Assembly (NCBI RefSeq): GCF_943734655.1
Contig: NC_071354.1
Coordinates: 14,738,501 to 14,802,500, forward strand
DNA: 64,000 bases
Direction of reading: 5' to 3'
Source of the DNA: Sabethes cyaneus
Taxonomy: Eukaryota; Arthropoda; Insecta; Diptera; Culicidae
The translations under genes were made by a program, and so were the position numbers. Below are positions 48,201 through 57,850 of this stretch, one piece after another. The first letter of the stretch is position 1; every line of letters starts with the position of its first letter. The notes beneath the pieces are model-generated. The model had not been told where the DNA came from and searched no databases. It was given only the letters and a program-made list of their open reading frames with translations.

Positions 48201-48591
48201 ATTCTCCAAGGGAGCACCGTATCGCAAATCGATCTTCTCCAACTACGGTTTCCTAGTTAGCATAATTTTCAACACCATCGTCTCGATTATACTGACCATG
48301 TATCCTCCAGCGTGGCTACACGAGCTGTTCCAGCTAGTTATTCCCGAGGACGACTACGTATTCCGAGCTTACATGGTGGCGTATGGGTTCGCCAACTTCC
48401 TGATTGCGCTGTTCATCGAAAAGTACATCATCGACGTGATCGCGTTCCAGAAGCTACGCTACCGCTGGCACAACATTGCCAAGTCCCGGCGTAAATACTT
48501 AATGATCGAGCAGAACTTCCGCCGAGAGGTGCAACACCCGAACGACTTTAAAACCGTGCTCGGCTGGTCCAGCGAGAAGTACGATTACTGA
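24239..48591 (+). CDS. anne: P5B-type transport ATPase (ATP13A2/ATP13A3 family)
   Basis: Endolysosomal P5B ATPase; family members export polyamines from late endosomes or lysosomes. Two coding exons, 24239-24774 and 45138-48591, join in phase 2 (AA|GTGAGT ... TTCCATTACAG|A) to give 1,329 residues, the expected size. The first exon encodes a Pro-rich head and the N-terminal hydrophobic segment (about 110-138, FFCYIGYFLTFGIL). The second holds the whole catalytic core: TGES (417-420), the P5B-diagnostic PPALP (542-546), DKTGT with phosphorylated Asp 585, VTGDN in the P domain, and GDGAND (1011-1016), then six C-terminal helices. All key residues are intact, so it should be functional. The open frame extends upstream to 45070 but that part is intron. 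It is the likely single dipteran P5B gene, anne boleyn in Drosophila; assignment is by motif, not alignment. Confidence 0.95.
25970..26680 (-). pseudogene. Jockey/CR1-like LINE reverse transcriptase remnant
   Basis: The minus strand reads 'VAFDRSDHQILLRKLYR' (around 26585-26640), the RT palm Asp motif. Then come 'LQSYLTNRRLLVKLGS' and, nearer the 3' end, 'EGSPLQRVASV.DLGV' with an ATTT/TTTA-rich tail (25970-25990), as in a LINE 3' end. The YADD region between is missing or scrambled. It is distinct from the RTE copies. Confidence 0.6.
27181..27875 (+). repeat. 143-bp tandem repeat array
   Basis: Five monomers begin near 27183, 27370, 27512, 27657 and 27800 with TTCTCGAGTTATGAGGAAAT-type sequence. 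Each continues with TTTGTATGGGAGCCCC, an AGAGGG block, CCATAGAAAAAA and CATGCCAAATTTGGTTCCAT. Unit spacing is about 143 bp, except for an insertion in the first. It is the reverse complement of the family at 1-460. Frames here are by-products of the repeat. Confidence 0.8.
28605..28752 (-). repeat. tRNA-derived SINE, family A
   Basis: Minus strand: box A 'GTTAGCTTCGAGGTGCGATG', box B 'GTTCGAATCTCGG', then a body 'GTTGCACTAGCCCCGTAACT' shared with 33710-33868. The phrase AAGCCTTRGGCATAA flanking it on the 3' side (28572) also occurs at 28163, suggesting a second 3' tail fragment there. Confidence 0.65.
28919..29130 (-). other. Candidate minus-strand exon ending in a strong splice donor
   Basis: On the minus strand a relatively GC-rich stretch ends GGGCG|GTAAGTCAAAG (intron begins at 28918). 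The last 81 nt are open in one frame but have no ATG, so it would be a leader exon. The partner acceptor is unknown. This is opposite to the surrounding P5B gene. Confidence 0.2.
31267..31463 (-). promoter_or_regulatory. Candidate Inr+DPE promoter and first exon, minus strand
   Basis: The minus strand has TCAGTT with A+1 at 31463 and AAACGT at +28 to +33, matching the DPE consensus (AGACGT) in five of six positions. The transcript would meet an ATG at 31350, open for 28 codons up to a possible donor GAG|GTATGA (31267/31266). The patch is locally GC-rich within AT-rich intron DNA. No downstream exon was identified. Confidence 0.25.
32510..32970 (-). pseudogene. RTE-related LINE remnant
   Basis: Minus-strand words include 'LLIDFKAVYDSVKRSKL' (palm motif, around 32840-32890) and 'DIDIIEINRRAMQKTF' (after the ADD box, around 32600-32650). 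The order matches RTE-type RT. Stops and shifts throughout. Confidence 0.55.
33710..33868 (-). repeat. tRNA-derived SINE, family A
   Basis: Minus strand: head with 'TTAGCTTCGAGGCATGATAA', degraded box B, GCTGGGCGG, then the GTTGCACTAGCCCCGTAATT body and CTCTAATAACCGGCTGCGAA. Most complete body of the three family A copies. Confidence 0.65.
33990..34330 (-). pseudogene. LINE reverse transcriptase remnant (Jockey/CR1-like)
   Basis: The minus strand reads 'KYGAPQGSTLGPLLFIFLYK' (RT motif with PQGS.LGP), followed by a YxxDDxK-like active-site region in a shifted frame ('MLMILRLTDRFKDC'). Upstream 'WLRSYLCD' matches the usual spacing. A short degraded fragment. Confidence 0.6.
34435..35640 (-). 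pseudogene. RTE-type LINE, 3' half
   Basis: Minus-strand pieces in order: 'QHIFIDFKAAYDTVDRDKLW' (palm), 'RQGDSLCCMLFNIALEGVIR', 'LLGFADDFDIIARKFATAEA' (active site FADD), 'MFERKVLRTIFGGV' and 'WWAGHVVRMPDDSA'. The element ends in a GAAGAAGAAG-type tail (minus strand, around 34441-34455), as in RTE 3' ends. The 5' half is absent and the frame is broken between blocks. Best preserved C-terminal half of the family in the window. Confidence 0.8.
35921..35996. repeat. Two-copy tandem duplication, period 38
   Basis: TCACTGACGCCATATTTAAC plus 18 more bases is repeated directly with one mismatch (35921-35958, 35959-35996). It sits between the flank of the RTE copy and a mariner-like remnant and looks like a recent slippage event. 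Confidence 0.8.
36010..36360 (-). pseudogene. Tc1/mariner-type transposase N-terminal remnant
   Basis: Minus-strand translation across three frames gives 'NTSSETRHQI', 'VSIRAVHNVIRNCG', 'GEEVTFQDKNESGHKSGPAD' and 'ATRKKCPT', the two helix-turn-helix segments and linker of a Tc1/mariner transposase. The catalytic domain is not recognisable beyond 35990. 35749-35943 (minus) has an open frame of unknown origin that may belong to the same element. Confidence 0.5.
38171..38367 (-). CDS. Candidate 43-residue two-exon small protein
   Basis: Minus-strand exon 1 (38367-38291) and exon 2 (38225-38171) flank a 65-bp intron with textbook ends: GTG|GTAAGTT and CCTTATTTCACAG|G. Spliced in phase 2, they give 43 residues, starting MKLENLLEKHWNPEP, with HHKACGLW at the junction and ending SVREP before TGA. 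No signal peptide or membrane segment is evident. An upstream overlapping ATG (38388) opens a short uORF. I do not recognise the peptide. The intron itself looks genuine; the coding status is the weak point. It could equally be an exon pair of a longer non-coding transcript antisense to the P5B intron. Confidence 0.3.
41815..41905 (-). pseudogene. Small RTE-type LINE fragment
   Basis: Minus strand resembles the palm region 'Q.LRQILDKYVKKST..LVLFKAAYDL'. This is the same word order as at 35470-35580, but it is only about 90 bp and decayed. Confidence 0.4.
42395..42620 (-). pseudogene. RTE-type LINE fragment
   Basis: The minus strand has the palm block ('FKAAYDTVKR', from TTTCAAGGCAGCATACGACA, around 42475-42495). 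It is preceded by the 'ILQKCWKYNV' block (around 42520-42550), as in the copy at 35342-35572. Truncated on both sides. Confidence 0.55.
42940..44075 (+). pseudogene. Bel-Pao LTR-retrotransposon remnant (integrase end)
   Basis: A frame from 43500 to 44063 contains 'PPSVTHAGGVWEHVVHFFEE' and 'RRNDEIWLTVIAEVEEI', followed by 'YVPDDPENPKVL'. This is the C-terminal integrase stretch typical of Bel-Pao polyproteins (PP..PH.GGVWE...E.....SRPLTYV). The region before it (42940-43490) has degraded, frameshifted sequence that may be the preceding part of pol. The catalytic DDE residues are not recoverable and no LTRs were found. Confidence 0.65.
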
Positions 48592-49413
48592 CACCTCCTG
48601 TGGCGGGTGACGAAGCTGGTGGTTGCGGCAGTGATGGAGAACCATCGCTGGCCATTAGAACGGTAGCGACCGCCGCCAGCTGATTAGCTGAATGGAGTAC
48701 TTTTGTTCTGTGTGTTTTTTTATATAACTACGCAATTGCTGCACCGCATAAAAGCAAACTGCCAACGTGTGTTTTTAGGTTCATCGGTTTCGTGAAACAT
48801 TACGCAGCAAGCGTCGTATAGGGGTTGTCCTTAGGTTAAAAGTGGAATTTAGAGTTGTAAGTGCCATAAATGTATTATGTTTTGGTGAAGATCAAACGAC
48901 CGGAAACAGGAAGTAAATTATTGGAACTATCACTTTTTCGAAGAAGGGCGACCGCAGCAAAAAATATACGAGCTAATGAGAAATGAAAAAAAAAATTACA
49001 GGAATTACAGCGCTGTGCAGAATCATAATCAAATAAGGACAATAATCAAAATTTGTATGAAAATCAAATATTTAAACCCAATCGGAAAGCTATTGAAGTC
49101 ATACAGCTCTGCCTATATACCTATATTTTCTCTTGCTTCTGCACGCGTAATTCAGAGGATGCTTGTGATCGTGGGAAGGTTGAGGGATTTTTTGAATACT
49201 GAAAGATACAAATCCAGTAGAAACAAAGTGCAAAGATACTTTTTCCTGCATATACTTTTTGAGCAATCTAACCAAAAACGAGTGTTTACTATAGAATGAC
49301 AGTTCTGCTTTGGTTTGCAATAGTAAAGTTTAGTCAAGTATTTTGATATTTTTTCTTCTTTCTGATCGTCTTATAACATTTGTAATAGAAAAAAACAGAT
49401 GAATGCTACTTAC
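48592..49413 (+). other. Probable 3' UTR of the P5B ATPase and spacer
   Basis: Sequence just after the TGA is GC-rich, then AT-rich. No canonical AATAAA was found within 300 bases, so the 3' end is undetermined. No other feature seen. Confidence 0.3.
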
Positions 49414-51240
49414 CTGGTTATTTCCACGTAGTGTACTCACACCTGAAAAATGACAAGAAAAAAAAAGATTATCCATTGTGAATATATGCTACGTATATGA
49501 AAATAAGTAACGTATATAAAGATTAAACCTTCATCGAACGCAATACAATCAATCGCAAGAGATTTAGAACAACCATCGCTAGATGTCGCCCCGAAACAGA
49601 ATCAAAACTCATTACATTCAAAAGTATTTCAGCATCTTCATGTATGTAGCAAGTGACTAAAGTTCCTCTGTTGAGCGTCTTAGTAGAAACTAAAAAATGC
49701 AGAAAAAAAGAAACTGTTTTCCTGTTAAATTCAACAATTTATTTGGTTATTCTGACAGACATGCATTTCGCCTATGACTTGTTTGTAGCTTTCATCAGTG
49801 TATATTTCGAATTAATGGTAAAGATGAAAAATGCATAACATAATTCCTCTTGTTGCTCGCTTCATGGTTGCTAGTCTCCAATCCTGCGGATTCTCACTGC
49901 TCACCAGATGGACCAAGAGCTGGCGTTGATGCGCCACGTCCTTCGCTCGTACTCGGGAGATTCGAATAGATTCGGTAGACCACTCGATTCGCTTCCGATT
50001 TAAAATCAGCGAACAAACGGTGCATGGGAACTCTGTATTTACCATCTTTTCAAAGGATCTGCCGCAGCGTAAATATTCACCAAACAGACTGGACAAATTC
50101 ACACAAATCTGTTCACAAGAGTCAATAATGTCGATGGAAAATGCTTAGGAAGAGCACCTAGTGGGCGGTGGTTGTGATCGCAAAATAGTTCTTACAGTCC
50201 AACTTGTCACACCTTTCATTTAGGCCGGTCAAATAACTTCATCCTTTCATTCCTACAGTAGCTGTTCAGTATTCCATAAATCTTGCTTCTGCAGCTCGGC
50301 CATCATAATTAGAGCTGTGTCTCGCTTGTCCGTGATTTAGCGTGGTCATTCTAAAGAAAAAAGGTTGCTTGCGCTGTCATCATGCGACCAGAAGTCGTGC
50401 CGGAGTTGGTTACACGATCTTTTTGTTGGTTACTCGCATCCCAGTTGGCACCCCGAGAGGTAAGATCTCGCTAGCTGGAAGGTTAAGGTTCACTAAGTGG
50501 GAATTGTATTGCGCCTTGGATGCAGGCCAGTACAGATTTTTTATATTATTAGCTTTGATAGTCCTTTTTCCAGTCCATTCAATTCGGTGGTAACGACGGA
50601 CTGCCCATTGGTGCTCCTTTCGATTGTTTGTAGCCTCTAAATGCGAAGTGGTTCTCTTTCATACACAATCGTGTCAGTCTCAAGTATCCTTCTACTTTTT
50701 TCTATATTCTCCTTTTTTATTCTACATAATTGAGTCCCATTCTTTCATTACTCGATTAACCCGTTGTACCATTTTGAATATAGACATCTATTATGGGCCG
50801 TTACTGATTTTCTACAGCATCTGTATTTTGTAGTCCTTCCTCCTTTTTCGTTATGATAACTTTGTTCTCTTTTTTGTCACGTTACGTATCATATTGATAA
50901 TTGTTTAACTCATTGACGATACAGACATCGGGGTTTTTCCTTTTCCTTTCCAATTTTTTTTAATGACTCGACGAAGCTTACGCCTCTATTGTACATACCT
51001 TACGAAACAGTGTAATCGGTACGGTTTCAGTTTGTTCCAAACTGACAATGATAAAGTCTGCAAATCGTAGGCGAAGTACTTATCTGTAAGAATAAAAAAA
51101 AATAACTAGTAGACTTGATCCAGGAAAGGGTTTCTTACTTTCTTTACATGCAGTAATTGTTTTTCGACAACAAATGCGAGCAGCAGACCGTCAAAGATCG
51201 AAACCAATACGTTAATAAACTGTAGGCAAAACTCGCACAT
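49414..51240 (-). ncRNA. Candidate spliced minus-strand transcript
   Basis: Three splice-bounded segments lie on the minus strand. A (to 51139) ends AAA|GTAAGA, and an ATG at 51240 is open for 34 codons (MCEFCLQF..., hydrophobic middle). A 55-bp intron with TTTTTTTTTATTCTTACAG leads to B (51083-50999), which ends AAG|GTATGT. Then C (49442-49414, 29 nt) lies between CTTGTCATTTTTCAG and CAG|GTAAGT. Joined A+B would encode about 52 residues, then stop early in B, so a non-coding or nonsense-decayed RNA is more likely than a protein. The frame at 50102-49812 (minus) has no assignable function and may be unrelated. Confidence 0.25.
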
Positions 51241-52350
51241 CAGGCGTATTATTAAACATTATATTCCCTGGCTATAGCTTGCCTGTTTGTTTTTTCGAAT
51301 TGCATGCAAGGGAACAGAGCTTTTGTTCCACACATTCTCACTATTGTTAGGCGATAACCGAAAAAAACACTGCAAAATAACATTAGGTCATACACATACC
51401 TTCTCGGGCTTTCTCAGAATGTATGAGAATTGCATTTTTTGTGCAAAAACGGCGCATCTTGAGATAATATTAAGAGCAACCAATTAGCACTAAAAAATAC
51501 AGTTGCATTCAGCATATAACTACCGATTATACGACACAAGTGAGGGCTAATTTATTAAAACATAGACGGTGTTGGTTAGCACTTTGCTACACGTAGGACA
51601 ATTACCATACATTAAGTTTAACATAGTGCTTTTAATTGAACCGGGAATGCAGCGTTGAAACGGCCCAGTCACCTAGTGACTGAACCAAGTAACCACATAC
51701 TTAAGCATTGATTTAAATAGAAATATCGATTATTCACATCAAGAAAATATTTATGACCGCTACAATTTTTTAGTATGATTTTTTTGCTTATATTTATCAT
51801 CATAACTTGTTACTACATTTTAGCGAAATAGATATAGGAAGGCAGAAAACTAAATTTGGGAGGCGAACGTTATTTGAAAATGATTTGAATGTAAATCGAA
51901 ACTAACAAGGTAGCAAATTTGCAATGCACCCAGAAGATATCAAAGAACTTCCTCACATATTAGAACCGGACATTCGTTTTGCGTGTATCACGGTAGCGTA
52001 CGACACGTTTGAATCGAGTGACACGTAAGATAGACAACTTTTACCAGGTAGCAGTAGCGGCCAGAGTAGTTGTAATTGGTGCCGATTCACTCTTTTCATT
52101 TAGTCTCTGGTTTGATGTTGAAACAAAAAAGTGTGCAAATTGTTCAAAAAGAGAATGTTTACATTCGGCAGGACTTAATCAAATCATACTTGAAAAAAAT
52201 AAAAAAATAAAACAAAGCATCTCTACAGAAGAAAATGTAACAGAATTATGTACATATACCGGGAAATATTTTACAACAAATAAAGGTTACTATTATATCA
52301 CGAAGATTGTCTTTCTTTCTAGCTAATAGGCAACAAGCCCTAAACGACAC
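51241..52350. other. Intergenic downstream of the sulfotransferase
   Basis: AT-rich, no recognised coding or mobile feature. It should contain the sulfotransferase 3' UTR on the minus strand, but no clear AATAAA was seen close to its stop. Confidence 0.35.
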
Positions 52351-53554
52351 CTAATCATATCTAAACAAACTGATTTGTTCTGAATCGGTGACTTTCCGTT
52401 CGGTCCACTGGTCAATCTGCTGCGCAAGTTCAGCGCTCAGTTCCGTCTTCCACCCCTCGGACTCTCCCCGTCGAATAAACTTGTAGTTGTCGTCCTTAAG
52501 CTTATCAACCATTCCCGTTTGCTTTAGGCAGTGTTCTACCCACTGCTGCCCGTTGACAGCCTGATTGTCTTTCATCGATTCGAACGAAAGATGCCTGGCC
52601 AGTGTTTCAAGCTGCTCTTCCGAGTATGACTTGTTAAAAAAACTGCAAACCTGCTTCAGCGTTCCCTTCAAATCCTAAAAGAGCATAAATTTCAACATTC
52701 ACCTGAATACTTTCCAAAATCTAGTTGAAATAACCTTCTTCATATCTTCGAAGCACAAATGAAGCATATCATCTTCATATTCTAGATTGTAATATTCCAG
52801 CACATGCCGATGATAAGGGGAATAGTACTGCAGCTCGTTGATAAACGATCGCACAAACTGGTCCATCGTTCCCCGATAACCGTGCAGCGACACGGAATGA
52901 TAATAGTAGGAAACTGCTACCGCTTTTGGATTCCGCCGCACATACACCAGCCGTGGCTTGACGGTCCATATTTGATCGGGTAGAAACCCTACCGGAAGGT
53001 GCGTCTTAATAAATCTCGGCGATTGCATTGAGAGAACCTCTTGAAAACAATCAATTCCCGGAGGCAGATCTCGAAGTCCATTAATTCTACGGAAAATAAA
53101 TCACACCGCCATTAAGTCATATTTAAGTGCAAATAAACCACACTGAATGAGCCTACTCCATGAATGGAAAGCGTCTAACCAGTTTGTCCTTGGCTGCCTG
53201 CTCATAATCGAGGTCATTACAAATCAACCAGATCATTTCCTGGCACCAGGTAGTCCCACTTTTCGGGTACGTAATGAGCCACACATCGTCCAAACGTACG
53301 TCCATGTCCTTAATTCTCTGATCCAAAGTTTTGAATCTACAATGAAATAAACAATATCGAAATTTCCATTTCAAACGAGCACAAGTAGAAGCAAACCTTT
53401 TATTCAGACAGCATGGCTCCGGCTGCCAATCGGGCAGTGTCACCGGAATTTGATCGCAATCCGTCGGTCTTACCAGGACGTAATCATCCTCATTCCGTTC
53501 CTGCCAGGTAGCCTTGTACACAGGGTCTTCAATTTCGGTATATTCAAAAGCCAT
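52351..53554 (-). CDS. Cytosolic sulfotransferase
   Basis: Transfers sulfate from PAPS to small hydroxyl substrates in the cytosol; substrate unknown. Minus-strand exons are 53554-53397, 53336-53157, 53086-52735 and 52674-52351, with introns of about 60-77 bp. Phases agree throughout, giving 337 residues, the usual insect SULT length. The 5'-phosphosulfate loop YPKSGTTW is at 76-83, the catalytic His in KTHLP is at 142, and the 3'-phosphate site YVRRNPKAVAVSYYYH follows (from 161). The C-terminal PAPS motif is RRGESEGWK instead of the usual RKGxxGDWK, so the GD pair is altered. An Inr-like TTCAGT (A+1 at 53603) lies 49 nt before the ATG. Insect retinol-dehydratase-like SULTs share this architecture. 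Confidence 0.93.
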
Positions 53555-53599
53555 TCTGAGCTGCTAAGCTCTGCCTCTATGATGCGTGTGATGTTTTGC

Positions 53600-53608
53600 T
53601 ACTGAACT
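53600..53608 (-). promoter_or_regulatory. Candidate initiator of the sulfotransferase gene
   Basis: Minus-strand TTCAGT (A+1 at 53603) with AGGCAG at +28, near the DPE consensus, and a short leader of about 49 nt to the ATG. A loose TTATACG sits further upstream. Confidence 0.35.
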
Positions 53609-53609
53609 G

Positions 53610-54815
53610 CGACGCGAAACCGATTACGCGTACAACACTCGCGTATAAGAGTCGACAACAGCTAGAGCTAAGAAACGAATGAACTTACAGCTACTAAACT
53701 GAGACTTGTATGTATAAGATAACCGGTTATGCTGCGCAATCGCATCGAACGTAATCTGTTCAGGCTGTTCTGGGCCTAGATAGGTTTGTAATTTATTGGA
53801 ATGACTTTGTTTGCAGTAATAATCAACTTTTGAAGTTTGAAATGTTAAAATTTTATTTACTGCATTAGGTTGCCGGCAAGTGTTCGACCCAGATTAAAAT
53901 TATAAAGATTCTGTTTTCATTTTCAGACATTTTCGAAGGGAGTTATTGGGTTAAGTCTTTAGTGATAAATCACTGCTCATATTGTACAGTTGTGCACAAC
54001 TGCAGAGATATAATAGACTTCACACTACAGACTAATAAACTAAGAATATCCAATAATCCACAAGTGGAGAGATATAATAGACTTGACACTACGGACTAAT
54101 AAACTAAGAATATCCAATAATCCTAGATGTTACTAAAATCCAGATGATATAAGTAAAATTCACAATAACAGTGATAAGAGAAGAGAGGAGAAAATAAAAA
54201 AATGGGAGGTTTAATTTGGGGGTATGCTGGCTATTGGGTAAGGTATATTTGAAGATGTATTTTGTTTTTTTTTTTTGGATCCAGAAATGGTGATTATTAT
54301 GCTATTGGCAACAGAGCGCGTGGATGCTCTCTATTAAACAGTTCCTTGCTGGCGGTAGGTATGTGCCGGGAACCGACGGAGTATCAGGGAACGGATTTCA
54401 ACGATGATTTTGAAATTTTAGGTTTTTTAGTCGTATGAATTAAAGAGTAGGCTTAACTTCTCCCATAAGGCTTACACGGGATAAGCATAGCAAACGGTTC
54501 TATTCATCCGGCCGATTGGAGAATCATGAGGTAAAAAGGGCTAAGCATAAGCATAGTATACCGCCCGTGAGCAGCTACTCCGTTAATGACCAGGGCGGAT
54601 AAAAATTCCAAAAAAGTGGCTGGAAAAAGCATGCTTGGGACAGCAAACTATTCCTAATTGTGCAACCTTATCAGGTCGTTGCATGGTGATCAATACCGAT
54701 GCCGGCCACGTCCGAATGGGGGTCCTGGGGGGGGATGGGAAGGAATTTTAGTGCAATAATTGTTACTACCAAAGACCATCTTTTGGCATCTTCACATCTT
54801 CAGAAAAGGAATTAA
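53610..54815. other. Intergenic with a 64-bp tandem duplication
   Basis: AT-rich. A 55-base segment beginning GAGATATAATAGACTT occurs at 54005-54059 and again at 54069-54123 (period 64) with few mismatches. Nothing else assignable. Confidence 0.5.
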
Positions 54816-56515
54816 TTGTTGTTAGTAGGAGAGGACCTAGGCGACGGCACAAGGACGACGAATGGAAGACTCGGTACTTGGAACTGCCGATCGCTAAATT
54901 TCGCAGGTTGCGAGCGGGTGCTGATTGAACAGCTTGAACCCCGCAAACTCGGCATCGTAGCTCTGCAGGAAATCTGTCGCAAAGGAGAGAAGGTATGGAA
55001 GATCCGTGGCGGAAAGGCCCAGTTTTACCAGAGCGGTGGCGCTACCAACGAACTGGGAACGGGTTTTGTAGTGCTTGGCGGAATGCGTGATAGATTGGAA
55101 GGCGATCAACGAGAGAATGTGTGGATTGAGGATAAAGGGCCGTTTCTTCAATTATAGCATCATTAACGTGCACTGCCCGCACGAAGGTAGACCCGACGTT
55201 GAGAAAGAGCGTTGAGCGTTCTACGCGAGGCTGGAGGCAACGTACGACCCGCACAAGTATATCCACAAAGCCACCTGGAGATCACCTGACCAACGTACAA
55301 TGAACCAAATTGATCACGTTCTCATAGAGGGCCGCATTTTCTCTAACATCACGAACGTTTGCTCCCGTCGGGGTGCGGATATGGATTCTGACCATTACCT
55401 AGTAGCAGTACATGTGCGCTCAAAGCTATCCACCGTATACCGGACACGTCAAAGCCGCCCTCCTCGGCTGAACATCAGGCAGCTAGATTACCCACAAGCT
55501 GCCGAAAACTACGCGCGAGTACTGAATGAGGCGCTGCCTTCTTCCGAGGAGTTAGGTGCTTCAAACCTCGAAGGCGGTTGGGGCAGAATACGCTCGGCCA
55601 TCGGAGAGGCCGCTACCGCAGCACTAGGTTTTGAGCCTCGGAGTACACAAAATGATTGGTTTGATGGGGAATGCCAACCAGCGGTGGAGGGGAAAAAACT
55701 GCTTAGAAAAATTACCTAAGTATTGCCACTGGAGAGAACCTGGCCAAATACCGACGAGCTAGGAACCAGTTGACCACGATCCTGAGGAGGAAAAGCGCCA
55801 AAAGAAGAACAGAGATCGTGAAGAATTAGAACAACTATTTAATGACACGCACAAGTTTTATGAGAAGGTGAACCAAACTCGTAAGGGCTACACAAGGAAG
55901 TCTGACATGTGTAGGGACGAGGGAGAGAATCTAATCACAAACGAGCGCGAGGTGGTCGACAGATGGAAGCAGTTCTTCGATGAACACCTCAATAGCGAAG
56001 TCGCAGAAGGAGGTGGAACGGAAATTAATCCAGGAGCGCCCATGGAAGATAGTAATGTCCTAGCGCCTGACCTCCAAGAAGTCAAACGAGAAATCGGGCT
56101 GCTGAAGACCAATAAAGCCGCTGGGAAAAACCGCCTACCGGTAGAGCTTAGCATGGCAGAGAAACGCTAGCAAAGGCTCTACACTGGGTTATTTCGAAGA
56201 TTTGGGAGGAGGAAAAGCTACCGGAGGAATGGATGGAAACAGTGGTTTGTCCCATCTACAAAAAGGGTGATCGGCTAGACTGCTGCAACTATTGTGGTAT
56301 TACGCTGGTAAACGCCGCCTACAAGGTACTCTCCCAGATCCTGTTACGCCGGTTGTCACTGGTAGCACAAGGTTTCGTAGGGAATTATCAGGCGGGTTTC
56401 ATGGGGGCTCGCGCAACTATGGACCAAATTTTTACTATCCGACAGATCTTGCAGAAATGTCGGGCGATAGCGGCGCTCCCTGTGGCCGTGAAGGCTAGCT
56501 TTTGGTAGCGTTGTG
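54816..56515 (+). pseudogene. RTE-type LINE, endonuclease plus partial RT, broken
   Basis: AP-endonuclease start 'LGTWNCRSLN' (around 54870) and 'LGIVALQEI' are followed by a frameshift and a deletion of the central endonuclease. The 'DSDHYLVAVHV' C-terminal catalytic block then appears (around 55380). The linker 'EGGWGRIRSAIGEAAT', 'PMEDSNVLAPDLQEVKREIG' and the RT start 'VCPIYKKGDRLDCCNY..ITL' follow, ending at 'TMDQIFTIRQILQKCR' (around 56460). The palm and 3' end are missing. At least four frame breaks. It defines the 5' half of the family whose 3' half is at 34435-35640. Confidence 0.85.
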
Positions 56516-56569
56516 CTATTTGTAAACAGTTCTGCTCGGTAAATTTCTTTCGCAGTTTAAAGGTATTGT

Positions 56570-57850
56570 AATTTCGAGATATTCATCATGCAGGAGGAGA
56601 AATGAAAGTAATTGTGTGCGGTCACCCGCAGAATCCACCAGCGTCGGTTCGGGAGCTGGTGGGACTGACGTATTATCCTACAAGAGCTGTGGTGTGAGTA
56701 ACTGACGGGTGCAAGGAAACTCAGGGCGCAAGGTACAGACCAGACGTTGGAGTTGAACTCGTCAACTGCGGTTGAGGGTCATTCAGGGATGGTTCGATCA
56801 CTTTGACTCAATTTTGATTCATTTGACACTACCGTCTCAGCCGAGCAAAATTTGTCAATTTGATGTATGGGACATTTGTAGATAATAACTAGATCTACAA
56901 TTTTGCTAAATAAAGTGTTGCTGTAACTTTTGTAGTTACGGCGCTGCAGTGCTAGTACCTCTTTAGTAACTAAATGAACGTTCATTTAGTTACTAATGAG
57001 GTACTAGCATTGTAGCACCGTAACTATAAAAGATACAGTAACACTTTATTCAGCAAAATTGTAGATCTAGTTATTATCTACAAATGTCCCATACATCAAT
57101 TTGTCAAGTTTTGCTCGGTTAGGACGCTACTGTCAAATGAATCAAAATTGAGTCAAAGTGATCGAACCATCCCTGGGGTCATTCGGAAAGTCAAGGCTGA
57201 TCTCAGCATCACGGATCGTGCCTTGACGAAGAAACGGAATACTGACCGCTGTACTGTACGGCGAGTCTGCCTCGGAATGGCTAACAAGTGTTAGCGAGCA
57301 AATGGGTAGCCCAACAGGCTAGAATCCGGTCTTGTGGGCTGTGCGGCCGGATGGTGACGAAACGCGATGCATGTTTTTGACTCGATGATGAATAAGCTTC
57401 AGAGAAGGCCGATTTCAGCCAAACTCAGGGGTTAAATTCCCAGGTATCCCCAAAACTAGTCTCGAATCTGCTACAAACGCTACCGCGAGCCGGGTTCGTC
57501 ATAAAAGGTCATGATTTGGCAAAAGATGTTTCATTGGCATCCGTGTGAAAACCAGTTTTTTTTGTGACAGATAAGAATTCGGAGATACACGTACCTACAG
57601 GAGATGTAGGTGCCTGATCAGACGGATTTTGCCCTTCATTAAGTCCCATGATAGCCTACCGGAGTTTCAGCAGACATGCTACAATAAACAATGAACTTCA
57701 GTTCATCTCAAAAAAGCTGAGTGCACCAAATTGTCCCCGAGTTCGTCCAGTATTGAAATACAGGGGGATAATGAAGCGAAAGCTGAAGAGGAAGAGAACA
57801 GTCACCAGCGACATTGGTCAGATGAGGAGTTCGAGATGGCGGCTGGCCGG
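56570..57850 (+). pseudogene. DD37E mariner transposase remnant, split by a MITE
   Basis: Starts with MQEE.KVIVCGHPQNPPASVR (56588-56650), a helix-turn-helix region related to the copy at 2228. It is interrupted by the hAT MITE (56784-57175), resumes 'KVKADLSITDRALTKKRNTD' (57188 on), and ends with 'APNCPRVRPVLKYRGIMKRK' (around 57723-57780), where the catalytic Glu of RPIEKYW has become Leu-containing VLKY. The middle is heavily decayed. Confidence 0.65.
56784..57175. mobile_element. hAT-type MITE, near-perfect palindrome
   Basis: The 392-bp element starts CAGGGATGGTTCGATCACTT and ends with the inverse, flanked by a perfect 8-bp duplication GGGTCATT (56776-56783 and 57176-57183). A CAGGG terminus and 8-bp duplication are diagnostic for hAT. 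The two halves pair almost completely about a centre at roughly 56983 (AATGAACGTTCATT). It inserted into the mariner copy, so it is younger. Confidence 0.85.

Noticed and set aside
49812..50102. 96-codon minus-strand frame with a CTVC pair
   Set aside because: Looks more protein-like than average but matches no family I know, and no splice sites define it. Left unassigned.
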